Source of the DNA: Paludibacteraceae bacterium
Lineage (GTDB): Bacteria; Bacteroidota; Bacteroidia; Bacteroidales; Paludibacteraceae
Reading direction: 5' to 3'
DNA length: 64,000 bases
Assembly (NCBI GenBank): GCA_017477325.1
Contig: JAFUWV010000011.1
Location: 124,001 to 188,000, forward strand
Every line of letters starts with the position of its first letter. The stretch's first letter is position 1. Both the position numbers and the translations under genes were made by a program. Positions 42,322 through 51,381 of this stretch are shown here, one piece after another. Under the pieces are notes generated by a model. It saw only the letters and a list, made by a program, of their open reading frames with translations. It was not told the origin of the DNA and did no database searches.

Positions 42322-43785
42322 ATGAAAAGAAGAAACATCATATTTATAATGTTGGCAATGGTTGCCACGACAGCTGTTGCTCACAACTTCGAAGTAAAGA
42401 ACGCAGACGGAGCAAGTATCTGGTACAACGACGTGACAGCCACATACGGCTCGAATGCAGTTGAAGTTACATATAGTGGCACATGGTACAATGCAGTGAA
42501 AGACGAATACAAGAACGATATCGCTATACCTGACTCTATTACCTCAGGTGGAAAGAAATATAGAGTGGTAGGCATCGGAGAACAAGCATTCTCTTTCTGC
42601 TCATCGCTAAAAACCATTACCATACCGGAGTCGATAGAATATATCAAAGACAAAGCATTTGAAGCATGCTACAGTCTGCGGGTTGTGAACTACAATGCCA
42701 TCCGGTGCAAGGACCTCACGTTGCCGCAATTTGCACCATTCTCATTTGGGAATATGGCATATAGTGAATACGTGTATGATTCAGATGGTGACCCGGAGTC
42801 GTTCTGGTCGGCATACGGACTGAGAACCGTGAACATCGGCGCAAACGTGGAGCACATACCGGCTTACATGTTCTATGGTATGGGTGGCGGTTTGCAGCAG
42901 GCAGACCTGACCGTTCGTCCGATAAAGATAGAGAACAGCAAAGTAGGCGTAACAAAGATAAATTTCCTTGGGTCCCCCAAGTCGATTGGCAACCAAGCTT
43001 TCCGTGCATGCCGCTTGTTGCGTGAAATTACTATCCCAGACGGAGTAACTTCTCTTGGTCAGGCATTGTTCGCCAACTGTGACACACTGAGCAAGGTGGT
43101 GCTGCCGGAAGGTATCGAAGAGATACCTGCGTACTTTTTCTCAACATGCAAAGAGATGTCGGTATTCAATCTGCCGAGCACAGTGAAAGCTATCAACTTC
43201 GAGTCGTTCAAGAACTGCGAGAAGCTGACTGAAATAACACTTCCGGAAGGCCTGACGACAGTCGGTCCATCGGCATTCCGCGCATGCGAGAACCTGAAGA
43301 CAGTGAATCTGCCCTCAACACTCACCAGTATTGATGGTTACGCATTCAGCGACTGCACTTCGCTTGAAGAAATCACCATTCCTGCAGCAGTAGAAGGAAT
43401 AGGCAACTACGCATTTGAAGACTGCACCCATCTTAAAACCGTAAAGATGGAGGGCAATACCAAGCTGATAGGTAACTTTGTGTTTGCAGGCTGCATGAAT
43501 CTGTCAGCTGGAGAGTTTTATGCTCCGAAAAAGATGCCGCTGATTAGCGACAACACATTCGATGGCGTAAGCAATACGATGAAAGTAATTGTGGAAGGCG
43601 GTGACGAGACTGAATACAGACAGGACGAGAACTGGGGAAGATTCTTTATGCCTACAGCTGTTGAGAACGTAGAGAGCGCAGAGGGCCGACACGCAAGAAA
43701 AGTGATGCGTGACGGGGCTATCTATATTGAGAAAGGAGGTCGCTATTTCGACATTCTCGGAAGCGAAGTAAAACTCAAAGATTGA
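42322..43785 (+). CDS. BspA-type leucine-rich repeat secreted protein
   Basis: A 487-residue secreted protein (signal MKRRNIIFIMLAMVATTAVAH) with LRR_5/BspA repeats from about residue 85. Examples are IGEQAFSFCSSLKTITIPES, GNQAFRACRLLREITIPDG, FESFKNCEKLTEITLPEGL, SAFRACENLKTVNLPST and YAFSDCTSLEEITIPAA. The tail VENVESAEGRHARKVMRDGAIYIEKGG... resembles that of the FN3 protein downstream and may serve for sorting. It is the last gene of the Sus-like operon, followed by a terminator. It may aid adhesion or ligand capture; that is inference. Confidence 0.88.
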   Translation: MKRRNIIFIMLAMVATTAVAHNFEVKNADGASIWYNDVTATYGSNAVEVTYSGTWYNAVKDEYKNDIAIPDSITSGGKKYRVVGIGEQAFSFCSSLKTITIPESIEYIKDKAFEACYSLRVVNYNAIRCKDLTLPQFAPFSFGNMAYSEYVYDSDGDPESFWSAYGLRTVNIGANVEHIPAYMFYGMGGGLQQADLTVRPIKIENSKVGVTKINFLGSPKSIGNQAFRACRLLREITIPDGVTSLGQALFANCDTLSKVVLPEGIEEIPAYFFSTCKEMSVFNLPSTVKAINFESFKNCEKLTEITLPEGLTTVGPSAFRACENLKTVNLPSTLTSIDGYAFSDCTSLEEITIPAAVEGIGNYAFEDCTHLKTVKMEGNTKLIGNFVFAGCMNLSAGEFYAPKKMPLISDNTFDGVSNTMKVIVEGGDETEYRQDENWGRFFMPTAVENVESAEGRHARKVMRDGAIYIEKGGRYFDILGSEVKLKD

Positions 43786-43813
43786 GAAAGACATAAGGAA
43801 AATAAAATATAAA

Positions 43814-43853
43814 AAGGCAGTCTTTCTCACGAAGGGCTGCCTTACTTTTTTCT
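43814..43853 (+). terminator. Terminator of the Sus-like operon
   Basis: AAGGCAG (43814-43820) pairs with CTGCCTT (43837-43843), with an inner CTTTC/GAAGG stem, followed by ACTTTTTTCT. Confidence 0.75.
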
Positions 43854-43933
43854 CTAATTAGAGGTTATAAATATACAAAAATACACAATTCGCACATAAA
43901 AATGCATAAAATAACGCTCAAAATGCATTTTTA

Positions 43934-43965
43934 CTTGCATAAATCAACTAAAAGCAGTACTTTTG
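43934..43965 (+). promoter_or_regulatory. Promoter of the FN3 protein gene
   Basis: CTTG at 43934-43937, 20 bp, TACTTTTG at 43958-43965. Upstream, AAAAATGCAT/ATGCATTTTT (about 43906-43932) forms an inverted repeat. Leader about 160 nt. Confidence 0.6.
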
Positions 43966-43997
43966 CGGTCAATTTGGCAAAAATAGGAAGTAGAAGG

Positions 43998-44050
43998 TAG
44001 GACCGCTGCGTTGTAGGAAGTAAGACCACTGCGTTGTAAGGGGTAAGACT
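43998..44050. repeat. 23-bp tandem repeat in the leader of the FN3 gene
   Basis: Two units of 23 bp (43998-44020, 44021-44043) sharing GACCNCTGCGTTGTA, plus a partial third TAAGACT. Confidence 0.6.
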
Positions 44051-44131
44051 AAATGCCAAAAACAAATACAAAAGGCTAAGAACCAACAAAGCAAAACATA
44101 TATAAGTCTAACAAATAAAACAATTAAACGT

Positions 44132-46900
44132 ATGAAAAAGATTACTCTTATTTTGAGTGCAGTGCTGGTATCGCTGAGCGTGCTGGCAGCACCAACGGGC
44201 AAGCTGGTTGAGAACCAACTTTCAGCCTTAAAGAGCCAGACAAGTGCTATTCTGCCGACAAGTGATTTTCAAAACATTGAAGCATCCGTTGTTGAAGAGA
44301 AGGCAAACGCTATTGCAGACTTTCAAGTAGCAGACCTTAAAGTAGAATCTGCAAAAGTTATGAAGAAAGCAAGCAGTTTCAAAGCACCTGCACAGGTAAA
44401 AGACAGTAGTGCATTTTTGGCTCTTGGCCAGGCAGGAATCGGTATGGCTATTCCTTATTTCCAATTTGCTACAGGTACAGAGAACTATCTATATGTAGTA
44501 GGATTGGTAGCTCCTGTTAATGGTCAAGCAAAATATATTGCTCGCTTTGGCTATATACCGCAGAAAAACTTACAAGGTTTATCTACTGACTACGTTTTGT
44601 ATTATGCTGAAAACACTGGATACATTGATACCACATTCTTTACCATTGACAGCTATTTTGACTATACTCTGCCTGACGGAGTTTATTTGTACGAGGTTAT
44701 GGGTTACACCGTAAATGAAGAAGGCAAGGTTGACAGTGCCTCTGTGGTAGCAGACTATGCAGCTCAGGCATTTATGATTAATGATGATGCTTTCGCAGAT
44801 GCATATCCGGTAGAGAATCTTAATGTAACCGCCAATACCAACAACACTCTTACCATGAAGTGGGAAGCAAAGAATTTCCCGGGGGCATGGTTTAGAATAC
44901 TGCTTCTACAAAACGGCGCGCGTGCATTTGACTCATATGGTGGCTCTGCAGTAAGATACAAGATAGAGGACTTGGAATACACTACACCTGACTCTGTTGC
45001 ACTCAACGGTTTCTATACCGTATATACTTACCTGCTTGATGCTAACGGAAATGTAGTAAATGGTGCTGTGGCTTACGGAACAATAGGTGAGAACACAAAT
45101 GCGGCAACCGAACTTTCAGCAGTAACCAATGACGAGGCTATGACCGCTACATTATCATGGAAATCAAATATCCTGAAAACTGCAAGTGGCGCAACAATCT
45201 GGAATGATGTTCTTATCACTGATACTGCAGGCAATACCTACCTCTTGAACAATGGTAGAGACTATGTTGCAGCTTTGGCTGAGCAGAGTGTAACAACCGA
45301 ACAACTTCCTGTAGGTAAGTATTCATGGAGCGTTCTGCCCAACTATGAGACTACAACATCTCTGATTTACATTGCAGAAACCAAAGGTGAAGAATTCGAG
45401 ATTAAAGATATTACCGCTCCAGTTATATCAGGAGTTGAAGTAGTTGAAAGTTCTGACACAGAAGTGAGCTTAGCTATTACAGTGACAGACAATGCACTGA
45501 ATGTTACAGCAGCTGACCTTGTTTACAATGTAAAAGGAGATGTAGTAATAAATAATGCTTCTCTTGAAGCAGACGGCACATTGAAACTTTCAGGTCTTAC
45601 ATCGAAACTCTACAACATTACAATAACTGCTACCGACCCGTCAGGCAACGTAAGTGACGAGTACGAGTTCGCATTTACTCCTATCAAGGACACAGAGGCT
45701 CCGAAGAACCTGAAAGCTGAGATTGAGGAAGGTAATATATTTGACAAATATGCTATCATTACTGTATCAGCAGAAGACAACGTTGCAACTGCCGAGCAGT
45801 TAACCTACATACTTACTTTTGCCGACGGCACTGTAGTTGAAGCAAAAGCCCAGGAGGGTCTCATTGTTCTGGAAGATTTGACTCCAGAGACATCATATGA
45901 AATAACAGTTACCGTGAAGGACTTCGGTGGCAATGTAAGCACTGAAAGTGTAAAGTTGCAGTTCACAACTATCGAGTTGCAACCTATTGAATTGGCATTT
46001 GAGGCAATATATGCACGCTACTATGAGAACTACAAGATATTGTTCAATACATTCTATAACTTTGATGCAGAAGGCAATCCTGTTGAATTCATGAATGTAG
46101 CATTTACTAACATAACAAGTGCAACCGAAATAAGCGGCAAGTACTCAATTGCTGACGGTTCTATTCAGAAAGGACAAAACACAGGTTATTCTCCAGACGG
46201 TAAGAACAAGATTATCTTTGAGACCTTTGACTTAGAACTTAAGTATCTTACCACACAACAAGTGTTCTCAGACGGGACCAAATGCGGCATATATTACGTC
46301 CAATTTGAAGGTGTAGGTGTAGATGGTAATATTTATATAGGAGAGTTTGCGACCTATATCTATGCATTCTCAGATGCAACACAGGCTCAGATTAATCCTA
46401 CAGAAACCTTCAAAGATACAGATGCTCCGTTACTTTGGATCAACGATGAAGACTATGTAGAAGTTAACGGGACAACAGTAGAGATCTTGTTTGGCGCACT
46501 GGACGGTCCGTTCTATTTCGAAAAAGCCGATCCCGTGCAAACAGAACTCACTAATCTTATCCTCGAAGTAGTTGACGATAACGGTAATGTGCTTGCCAGC
46601 CAGGCCGCAGGAACCATCGCTAACACTCCGACTCTTGACGAGGATGGTGCTTACTACTTCACCGCAACTCTGACAGGTCTTGAGGCTAACACCGAGTACA
46701 CTGTATATATCACTGCAGCTGATGAGGCAGGCAACGAAGCAGAGCCTATCGAAGTCAGCTTCACAACAGGTGACGAAGCTGATGGCATAGAGAATCTCAG
46801 CGTGGACGGCAAACCGCAGAAGGTATTGCGTAACGGCAACCTCTACATAATCCGTGACACTGAAATCTTCAATGCAACAGGCCAGCGTGTAGCCAAATAA
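44132..46900 (+). CDS. Secreted fibronectin type III/Ig-like domain protein with C-terminal sorting-like tail
   Basis: A 922-residue secreted protein (signal MKKITLILSAVLVSLSVLAAP). Repeated beta-sandwich modules contain typical FN3 strands: VENLNVTANTNNTLTMKWEAK, TAPVISGVEVVESSDTEVSLAITVTDN, DTEAPKNLKAEIEEGN, LEANTEYTVYITAADEAGNEAEPIEVSFTTG. The last 40 residues (DGIENLSVDGKPQKVLRNGN..., ending ATGQRVAK) resemble the tail of the leucine-rich repeat protein, with a KVxRxGxxYI core. No catalytic domain was seen. Its own promoter and a strong terminator make it monocistronic. Likely surface-displayed adhesin or binding protein; substrate unknown. Confidence 0.8.
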   Translation: MKKITLILSAVLVSLSVLAAPTGKLVENQLSALKSQTSAILPTSDFQNIEASVVEEKANAIADFQVADLKVESAKVMKKASSFKAPAQVKDSSAFLALGQAGIGMAIPYFQFATGTENYLYVVGLVAPVNGQAKYIARFGYIPQKNLQGLSTDYVLYYAENTGYIDTTFFTIDSYFDYTLPDGVYLYEVMGYTVNEEGKVDSASVVADYAAQAFMINDDAFADAYPVENLNVTANTNNTLTMKWEAKNFPGAWFRILLLQNGARAFDSYGGSAVRYKIEDLEYTTPDSVALNGFYTVYTYLLDANGNVVNGAVAYGTIGENTNAATELSAVTNDEAMTATLSWKSNILKTASGATIWNDVLITDTAGNTYLLNNGRDYVAALAEQSVTTEQLPVGKYSWSVLPNYETTTSLIYIAETKGEEFEIKDITAPVISGVEVVESSDTEVSLAITVTDNALNVTAADLVYNVKGDVVINNASLEADGTLKLSGLTSKLYNITITATDPSGNVSDEYEFAFTPIKDTEAPKNLKAEIEEGNIFDKYAIITVSAEDNVATAEQLTYILTFADGTVVEAKAQEGLIVLEDLTPETSYEITVTVKDFGGNVSTESVKLQFTTIELQPIELAFEAIYARYYENYKILFNTFYNFDAEGNPVEFMNVAFTNITSATEISGKYSIADGSIQKGQNTGYSPDGKNKIIFETFDLELKYLTTQQVFSDGTKCGIYYVQFEGVGVDGNIYIGEFATYIYAFSDATQAQINPTETFKDTDAPLLWINDEDYVEVNGTTVEILFGALDGPFYFEKADPVQTELTNLILEVVDDNGNVLASQAAGTIANTPTLDEDGAYYFTATLTGLEANTEYTVYITAADEAGNEAEPIEVSFTTGDEADGIENLSVDGKPQKVLRNGNLYIIRDTEIFNATGQRVAK

Positions 46901-46920
46901 AATAGGGCTGAAGCCAATAC

Positions 46921-46957
46921 AAAAAGAGCACATCGAGCAGATGTGCTCTTTTTGTAT
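46921..46957 (+). terminator. Terminator of the FN3 gene
   Basis: Perfect 13-bp stem AAAAAGAGCACAT/ATGTGCTCTTTTT with a 7-nt loop. T-run included in the arm. Confidence 0.85.
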
Positions 46958-47225
46958 TACAACATAATAATACACCAATAAAGGCAGGTAAATGCAGAAC
47001 AAAATGATAAAAATTTGAAAAATATGAAATAATATAGAATTTAGGTGATAGATTTGGGCATTTTTTATCTATTATATGGAGGGGTATATGTTTCAAAGCC
47101 AATGACCACCAAATAATCTACAACACACTCCACTTTGACCCACAATTGTTAACAAATAAGAGTTAGCATTGATAATCTGCATTTTACATACAATTAACAA
47201 TGTTAATAACTTGTTAATTACTCTG
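46958..47225. other. AT-rich spacer upstream of the dcw cluster
   Basis: Gene-free. Contains AATTGTTAACAAAT and AACAATGTTAATAACTTGTTAATTA stretches. No gene or RNA recognised. Confidence 0.4.
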
Positions 47226-47240
47226 TGGAAAAATAATTTG

Positions 47241-47281
47241 TGGGGAAATGTGGGGAATATCAGATATTTTTTATACCTTTG
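47241..47281 (+). promoter_or_regulatory. mraZ promoter with candidate MraZ operator
   Basis: TGGGG-N5-TGGGG (47241-47255) matches the known MraZ site design of TGGGN repeats spaced by 5 nt. It lies directly upstream of the -7 box TACCTTTG (47274-47281), where a repressor would block polymerase. Leader to the ATG about 30 nt. Confidence 0.6.
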
Positions 47282-47318
47282 CAGCGGAAAAGAGAAACAA
47301 AAACCAAATGACGGAGAT

Positions 47319-47777
47319 ATGACATCGACATTCATAGGAAATATTGAAGCGAAACTTGACGAGAAGGGACGTATGTTCATTCCGGCTGTTTATCGCAAGA
47401 TTCTTGCTTCGGAAGAGAGTCAGCGCATAGTAATGCGTCGTGACACGGAGAATGAGTGCCTGGTCATTTATCCGGAGCGTGTGTGGAACCAGCGCGTAGA
47501 ACAGCTGAGCGCTGAACTTGACGAGTGGAACCCGGACGACCAGATGCTGCTGATGCAGTTTGTGGCAGATGCCGAATTTGTGGAACCGGACTCGCAAGGC
47601 AGGATACTGCTGCAGAAACGCAACCTGCAACAGATAGGTGCCACAGGAGAACTGCTTATAGTCGGGATGATGAACCGTTTCGCCATCTGGGACAAACAGA
47701 CCTTCCTGAGCAAGAGAATAGACCAAAGAGAGTTTGCAAAGACATTGAGAGAGAGAATGGGGAAGAAACATAGTTAG
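47319..47777 (+). CDS. mraZ: Transcriptional regulator MraZ
   Basis: DNA-binding regulator at the head of the division and cell wall cluster. From the ATG at 47319 the 152-residue protein begins MTSTFIGNIEAKLDEKGRMFIPAVYRK, the first SpoVT/AbrB-like half. The second half begins FVEPDSQGRILLQKRNLQQIGATGELLIVGMMNRFAIWDKQTF. An apparent longer frame to 47169 runs across the promoter and is rejected. In E. coli MraZ represses its own promoter through TGGGN repeats, and two such repeats lie at 47241-47255. rsmH follows after 101 nt. Confidence 0.95.
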   Translation: MTSTFIGNIEAKLDEKGRMFIPAVYRKILASEESQRIVMRRDTENECLVIYPERVWNQRVEQLSAELDEWNPDDQMLLMQFVADAEFVEPDSQGRILLQKRNLQQIGATGELLIVGMMNRFAIWDKQTFLSKRIDQREFAKTLRERMGKKHS

Positions 47778-47878
47778 AAGCGAATAGCAATATAATATAT
47801 AAAATTGACCTAAACCTATACATTAGACCCATGCCGACACGCCATTAAACCTAACCAATCTTACAATCCTATCATTTT

Positions 47879-48826
47879 ATGCCGGACAACGTCTATCATA
47901 TTCCTGCACTGCTGAGCGAGACCATCAACGGTCTTGCCGTCAAGAGCAACGGCACTTATGTAGATGTCACATTCGGCGGCGGAGGGCATTCCGGAGCAAT
48001 ACTGCAGCAACTTGACCAATCGGGCAGGTTGCTCAGTTTTGACCAGGACATGGATGCGTATAAGAATGCCGTAGAATGCGGGGTGATGAACGTGGAAGAC
48101 AAGAGATGGCAGTTCGTGCACGGCAATTTCCGCTATCTGAAGAATTTCCTGAGATATTACGATGCTATTCCGGTGGATGGCATATTGGCTGACCTCGGAG
48201 TCAGTTTTCACCATTTCGACACATCCGAGCGCGGGTTTTCGTTTCGCTTTCCGGGACCGCTTGACATGCGGATGAACCAGGAAGCAGGCAAGACTGCCGC
48301 TACTATTGTCAACAGTTATACAGAAGAGCAACTGTCAGACATATTCTACCTGTACGGAGAAATGAAGAATGCGAGACAGATAGCCAGAGCAGTGGTACGC
48401 GCAAGATACAAACAACAGATAGAAAGAACTGAGCAGCTGACAGAAGTGCTCACACCGCTCTGCGGACGAGATAAAGAGAAGAAAGATCTGGCACGAGTGT
48501 TCCAGGCCCTGAGAATAGAAGTCAACGACGAGATGGGAGCACTGCGCGAGATGCTTGTTGCCGCGCTTGAAGTAATGCGCCCGGGAGGAAGAATAGCGAT
48601 ACTGACATACCACAGTCTGGAAGACAGGATGGTCAAGAACTTTCTGCGCGCCGGCAATATAGAAGGGAAAGTGGAGAAAGATTTCTACGGCAATCCGCTG
48701 AGTCCGTTCACGCTGATAAACAACAAAGTAATAACGGCAAGCGAAGAAGAAACACAAAGAAACCCGAGAGCAAGAAGCGCAAAACTGAGAATAGCAATGA
48801 AGAATGAAGAGCGAATGGAAAAATAA
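47879..48826 (+). CDS. rsmH: 16S rRNA (cytosine-1402-N4)-methyltransferase
   Basis: Methylates the N4 of C1402 in 16S rRNA. The 315-residue protein has the family opening YHIPALLSETINGLAVKSNGTYVDVTFGGGGHS (SAM-binding glycine loop), ADLGVSFHHFDTSERGFSFRFPGPLDMRM, and late GGRIAILTYHSLEDRMVKNFL. It ends with a basic RSAKLRIAMKNEERMEK. It overlaps the ftsL-like gene by 23 nt, indicating coupled translation. Conserved second gene of the cluster. Confidence 0.96.
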   Translation: MPDNVYHIPALLSETINGLAVKSNGTYVDVTFGGGGHSGAILQQLDQSGRLLSFDQDMDAYKNAVECGVMNVEDKRWQFVHGNFRYLKNFLRYYDAIPVDGILADLGVSFHHFDTSERGFSFRFPGPLDMRMNQEAGKTAATIVNSYTEEQLSDIFYLYGEMKNARQIARAVVRARYKQQIERTEQLTEVLTPLCGRDKEKKDLARVFQALRIEVNDEMGALREMLVAALEVMRPGGRIAILTYHSLEDRMVKNFLRAGNIEGKVEKDFYGNPLSPFTLINNKVITASEEETQRNPRARSAKLRIAMKNEERMEK

Positions 48827-49130
48827 GATAAGTCTGAAGGAGATATTGTCAGGCAGCATCTTCACCAGAGGATTCTTTCGCAAGCAATACAAGTTGCTTG
48901 CACTGATTGCATTGCTTACATTCATATACATATACAACGGGTTTCTGAGTCAAGGACAACAAAGGCGAATAAAAGTGCTGAACGAAGAGATAAAGGAAGC
49001 CCGGTATGAGATGCTGGAACTTTCATCAAGATATACACAGATGACGCGCCCTTCCGCCATCAACCAGCAACTGAAAGAAAAAGGCAGCAAGGTGCATGAG
49101 TCCGTCACTCCGCCGACGCTGGTGAAATGA
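48804..49130 (+). CDS. FtsL-like cell division protein
   Basis: A 108-residue bitopic protein. The basic N-terminus is followed by one membrane helix (KLLALIALLTFIYIYNGFL, about 30-48) and a periplasmic coiled coil (LNEEIKEARYEMLELSSRYTQM). That is the FtsL layout. The position between rsmH and ftsI fits FtsL of Bacteroidetes, although sequence similarity within the family is low. It should bridge the divisome with FtsQ and FtsB. It overlaps the rsmH end by 23 nt, and a 102-nt spacer with AAGTTTGAGAAG repeats separates it from ftsI. Confidence 0.8.
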   Translation: MKSEWKNKISLKEILSGSIFTRGFFRKQYKLLALIALLTFIYIYNGFLSQGQQRRIKVLNEEIKEARYEMLELSSRYTQMTRPSAINQQLKEKGSKVHESVTPPTLVK

Positions 49131-49138
49131 GGGGGGAG

Positions 49139-49178
49139 AAGTTTGAGAAGGTTCGGGGAGATTGGCAAGTTTGAGAAG
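49139..49178. repeat. 12-bp direct repeat between the ftsL-like gene and ftsI
   Basis: AAGTTTGAGAAG at 49139-49150 and 49167-49178, in a gap with no gene. Confidence 0.5.
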
Positions 49179-49232
49179 TTGATGCCAAAGAATGGCAAGA
49201 ATATACATTAAGACCTGATAAACCTTAGAATT

Positions 49233-51335
49233 ATGAATGACAAACAGAAACAAACGGTCATCCGCTTTGCTGCAGTTTTTGCCTTGATTGCGGCGGGCTT
49301 TGTGGCAGTCTTAGTAAAGATTGTCATTACCCAGACTGTGGAGAGAGACGACCTGATGAAGATTGCTGAAAGGCAGAAAAGCAAAGAGTACACCATAGAA
49401 CCCAACCGCGGCAACATATATGACTGCAGGGGCAGGCTGTTGGCAGGTAGCGCCCCAACATACAGCATTTATATGGACACCCGAGTTCAGGCACTGCATG
49501 AGAACAAAGGGAAACTCTTCAACACTTATGTTGACAGTCTGTCGACAGCATTATCGGAGTACTTTGGTGACCGCACGCAACAAGAGTACAAGAGACTGCT
49601 GCAACAAGGATACAACACAGGCAGCGGCAGATTACGCCTGTACCCCAAGAGACTGACATATTCCCAGATGAAAGCCGTGCAGGCAATGCCTCTTTTCAAC
49701 AAGGGCAAACTGAAGAGCGGCCTATTGATAGAATCGAACTATCAGAGAATAAAACCTTTCGGAAGTCTTGCCTCGAGAAGCATAGGAAGCATATTCGGCA
49801 ACAATGGCAAAGGAGTGTCAGGACTTGAGATGATGTATGACAATGTGCTTCGCGGTCAAGAGGGAGAGATGGGAACTCACACTGTTGAAGGCCATACGGT
49901 GTCGCAAGTCAACCGTGAGGCAGTAGACGGTTGCGACATAGTCACTACTATAGACGCCAACCTGCAAGACATAGTAGAAAGCAACCTGAGGAGCACGCTT
50001 ATCGGTCTTAACGCAGACTGGGGTTGCTGCATACTGATGGAGACCAAAACAGGCGAGGTGAAAGCAATAAGCAATCTCGGGAAAGTCGAGGACAGATATG
50101 TGGAGGACAAGAACTATGCTGTCACACGCGTAGAGCCCGGTTCGACATTCAAGACATACGCACTGATAGCAGCGCTGGACGATGGCAAGGTCAGTCTTGA
50201 AGACACGGTATCCACTAATAACGGCGTGTGGTATTACTCAGACCCGAAGCGCCCGATCTCAGATGCACACCGATACAGTCATCCGATAACAGTCCAGCAA
50301 GCACTGGCGGCTTCGAGCAACGTGGCACTTGCGAAGATTGTGACACATGCTTACGAGAAGAAGGCGGAGAAGTTTGTCAGCAAGCTTGACAAGATGGGAG
50401 TGCGCGACAGTATTGCCTTTGACATACCCGGAACCAATCTGCCGTTTATCGAAGTGCCGAAAGATGGCGAAACATTGGCTCGTATGGCATTCGGGTATTA
50501 CGTAGAGTTGCCGCCCATATACTCATTGATGTTTTATAATGCTATTGCCAATAATGGCAAGATGATACGACCGTTTCTGGTAAAAGAGGTACAGCAGAAC
50601 GGACAGACGATAGAGCAATACAGCACTTCGACCGTTGCATCGAGTATATGCAAGTCGTCAACACTGAGAGACATACGCAAATGTCTGGAGGCAGTGGTTT
50701 GGGACAATGAATACGGCACGGCATCAATCAGCCCTTGGGGACAGAAGAAAGCACAGAGCAACATAGTGCATATAGCAGGCAAGACAGGCACTGCACGTGT
50801 ACTGGAAAACGGCAAATATCTAAGCAACTATCACCGTATCGCTTTCTGCGGATATTTCCCGATGGAGAATCCGAAATACAGTTGTATATGCGTGATTCAC
50901 AAGCCCCGCAACCCTTATGACGCAGGAATGAACTGCGGAGGCACCGTCAGACGAATAGCAGAGAAGACCATGGCTTACAGCGGCTCCGTGCATGTAAGCA
51001 AGCACTATGTTGACAAGGACTCGCTGCTTCTGCCACCAATAAAGAGAGGTATCCAGAAAGAGATACGCAAGGCAGGAGACGGCACTAACATAGACATAAA
51101 ACGCACCGACTCGCAATGGATAAGGGTAAATGAGAACTATGAGGCGGAGCCGCTTAATGTGACACCTGACGTGGTGCCCAATGTAGTGGGAATGGGTGCA
51201 AGAGATGCCGTTTATGCGATAGAGCAGACAGGTATGCTGGCAACAATAAAGGGCAAGGGCAAGGTGACCAGTCAGAGTGTAGCACCGGGGAGCAAAGCTG
51301 TGAAAGGCGGAAAGGTGTATCTGGAACTGAGATAA
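49233..51335 (+). CDS. ftsI: Septal peptidoglycan transpeptidase (class B PBP) with PASTA domain
   Basis: Cross-links septal peptidoglycan. N-terminal membrane anchor (about 10-32), the PBP dimer domain, and the transpeptidase motifs SxxK (Ser304-Thr-Phe-Lys307), SxN (361-363) and KTG (517-519). The C-terminus (about 640-700, DVVPNVVGMGARDAVYAIEQTG then VAPGSKAVKGGKVYLELR) is a PASTA module as in SpoVD-type PBPs. At 700 residues it is of typical Bacteroidetes length. It is followed by murE after 46 nt containing AATAG repeats. Confidence 0.95.
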   Translation: MNDKQKQTVIRFAAVFALIAAGFVAVLVKIVITQTVERDDLMKIAERQKSKEYTIEPNRGNIYDCRGRLLAGSAPTYSIYMDTRVQALHENKGKLFNTYVDSLSTALSEYFGDRTQQEYKRLLQQGYNTGSGRLRLYPKRLTYSQMKAVQAMPLFNKGKLKSGLLIESNYQRIKPFGSLASRSIGSIFGNNGKGVSGLEMMYDNVLRGQEGEMGTHTVEGHTVSQVNREAVDGCDIVTTIDANLQDIVESNLRSTLIGLNADWGCCILMETKTGEVKAISNLGKVEDRYVEDKNYAVTRVEPGSTFKTYALIAALDDGKVSLEDTVSTNNGVWYYSDPKRPISDAHRYSHPITVQQALAASSNVALAKIVTHAYEKKAEKFVSKLDKMGVRDSIAFDIPGTNLPFIEVPKDGETLARMAFGYYVELPPIYSLMFYNAIANNGKMIRPFLVKEVQQNGQTIEQYSTSTVASSICKSSTLRDIRKCLEAVVWDNEYGTASISPWGQKKAQSNIVHIAGKTGTARVLENGKYLSNYHRIAFCGYFPMENPKYSCICVIHKPRNPYDAGMNCGGTVRRIAEKTMAYSGSVHVSKHYVDKDSLLLPPIKRGIQKEIRKAGDGTNIDIKRTDSQWIRVNENYEAEPLNVTPDVVPNVVGMGARDAVYAIEQTGMLATIKGKGKVTSQSVAPGSKAVKGGKVYLELR

Positions 51336-51381
51336 ATAATAGAGAATAGTTAACAGCGAACAGATAATAGCTAAAAGCAAT

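Noticed and set aside
47221..47240. DnaA box near TGTGGAAAAATAA
   Set aside because: Only a partial match to TTATCCACA, single copy, no dnaA or other origin signs.
47169..47318. N-terminal extension of MraZ
   Set aside because: It would run through the promoter and TGGGG repeats; the family start is MTSTFIG at 47319.
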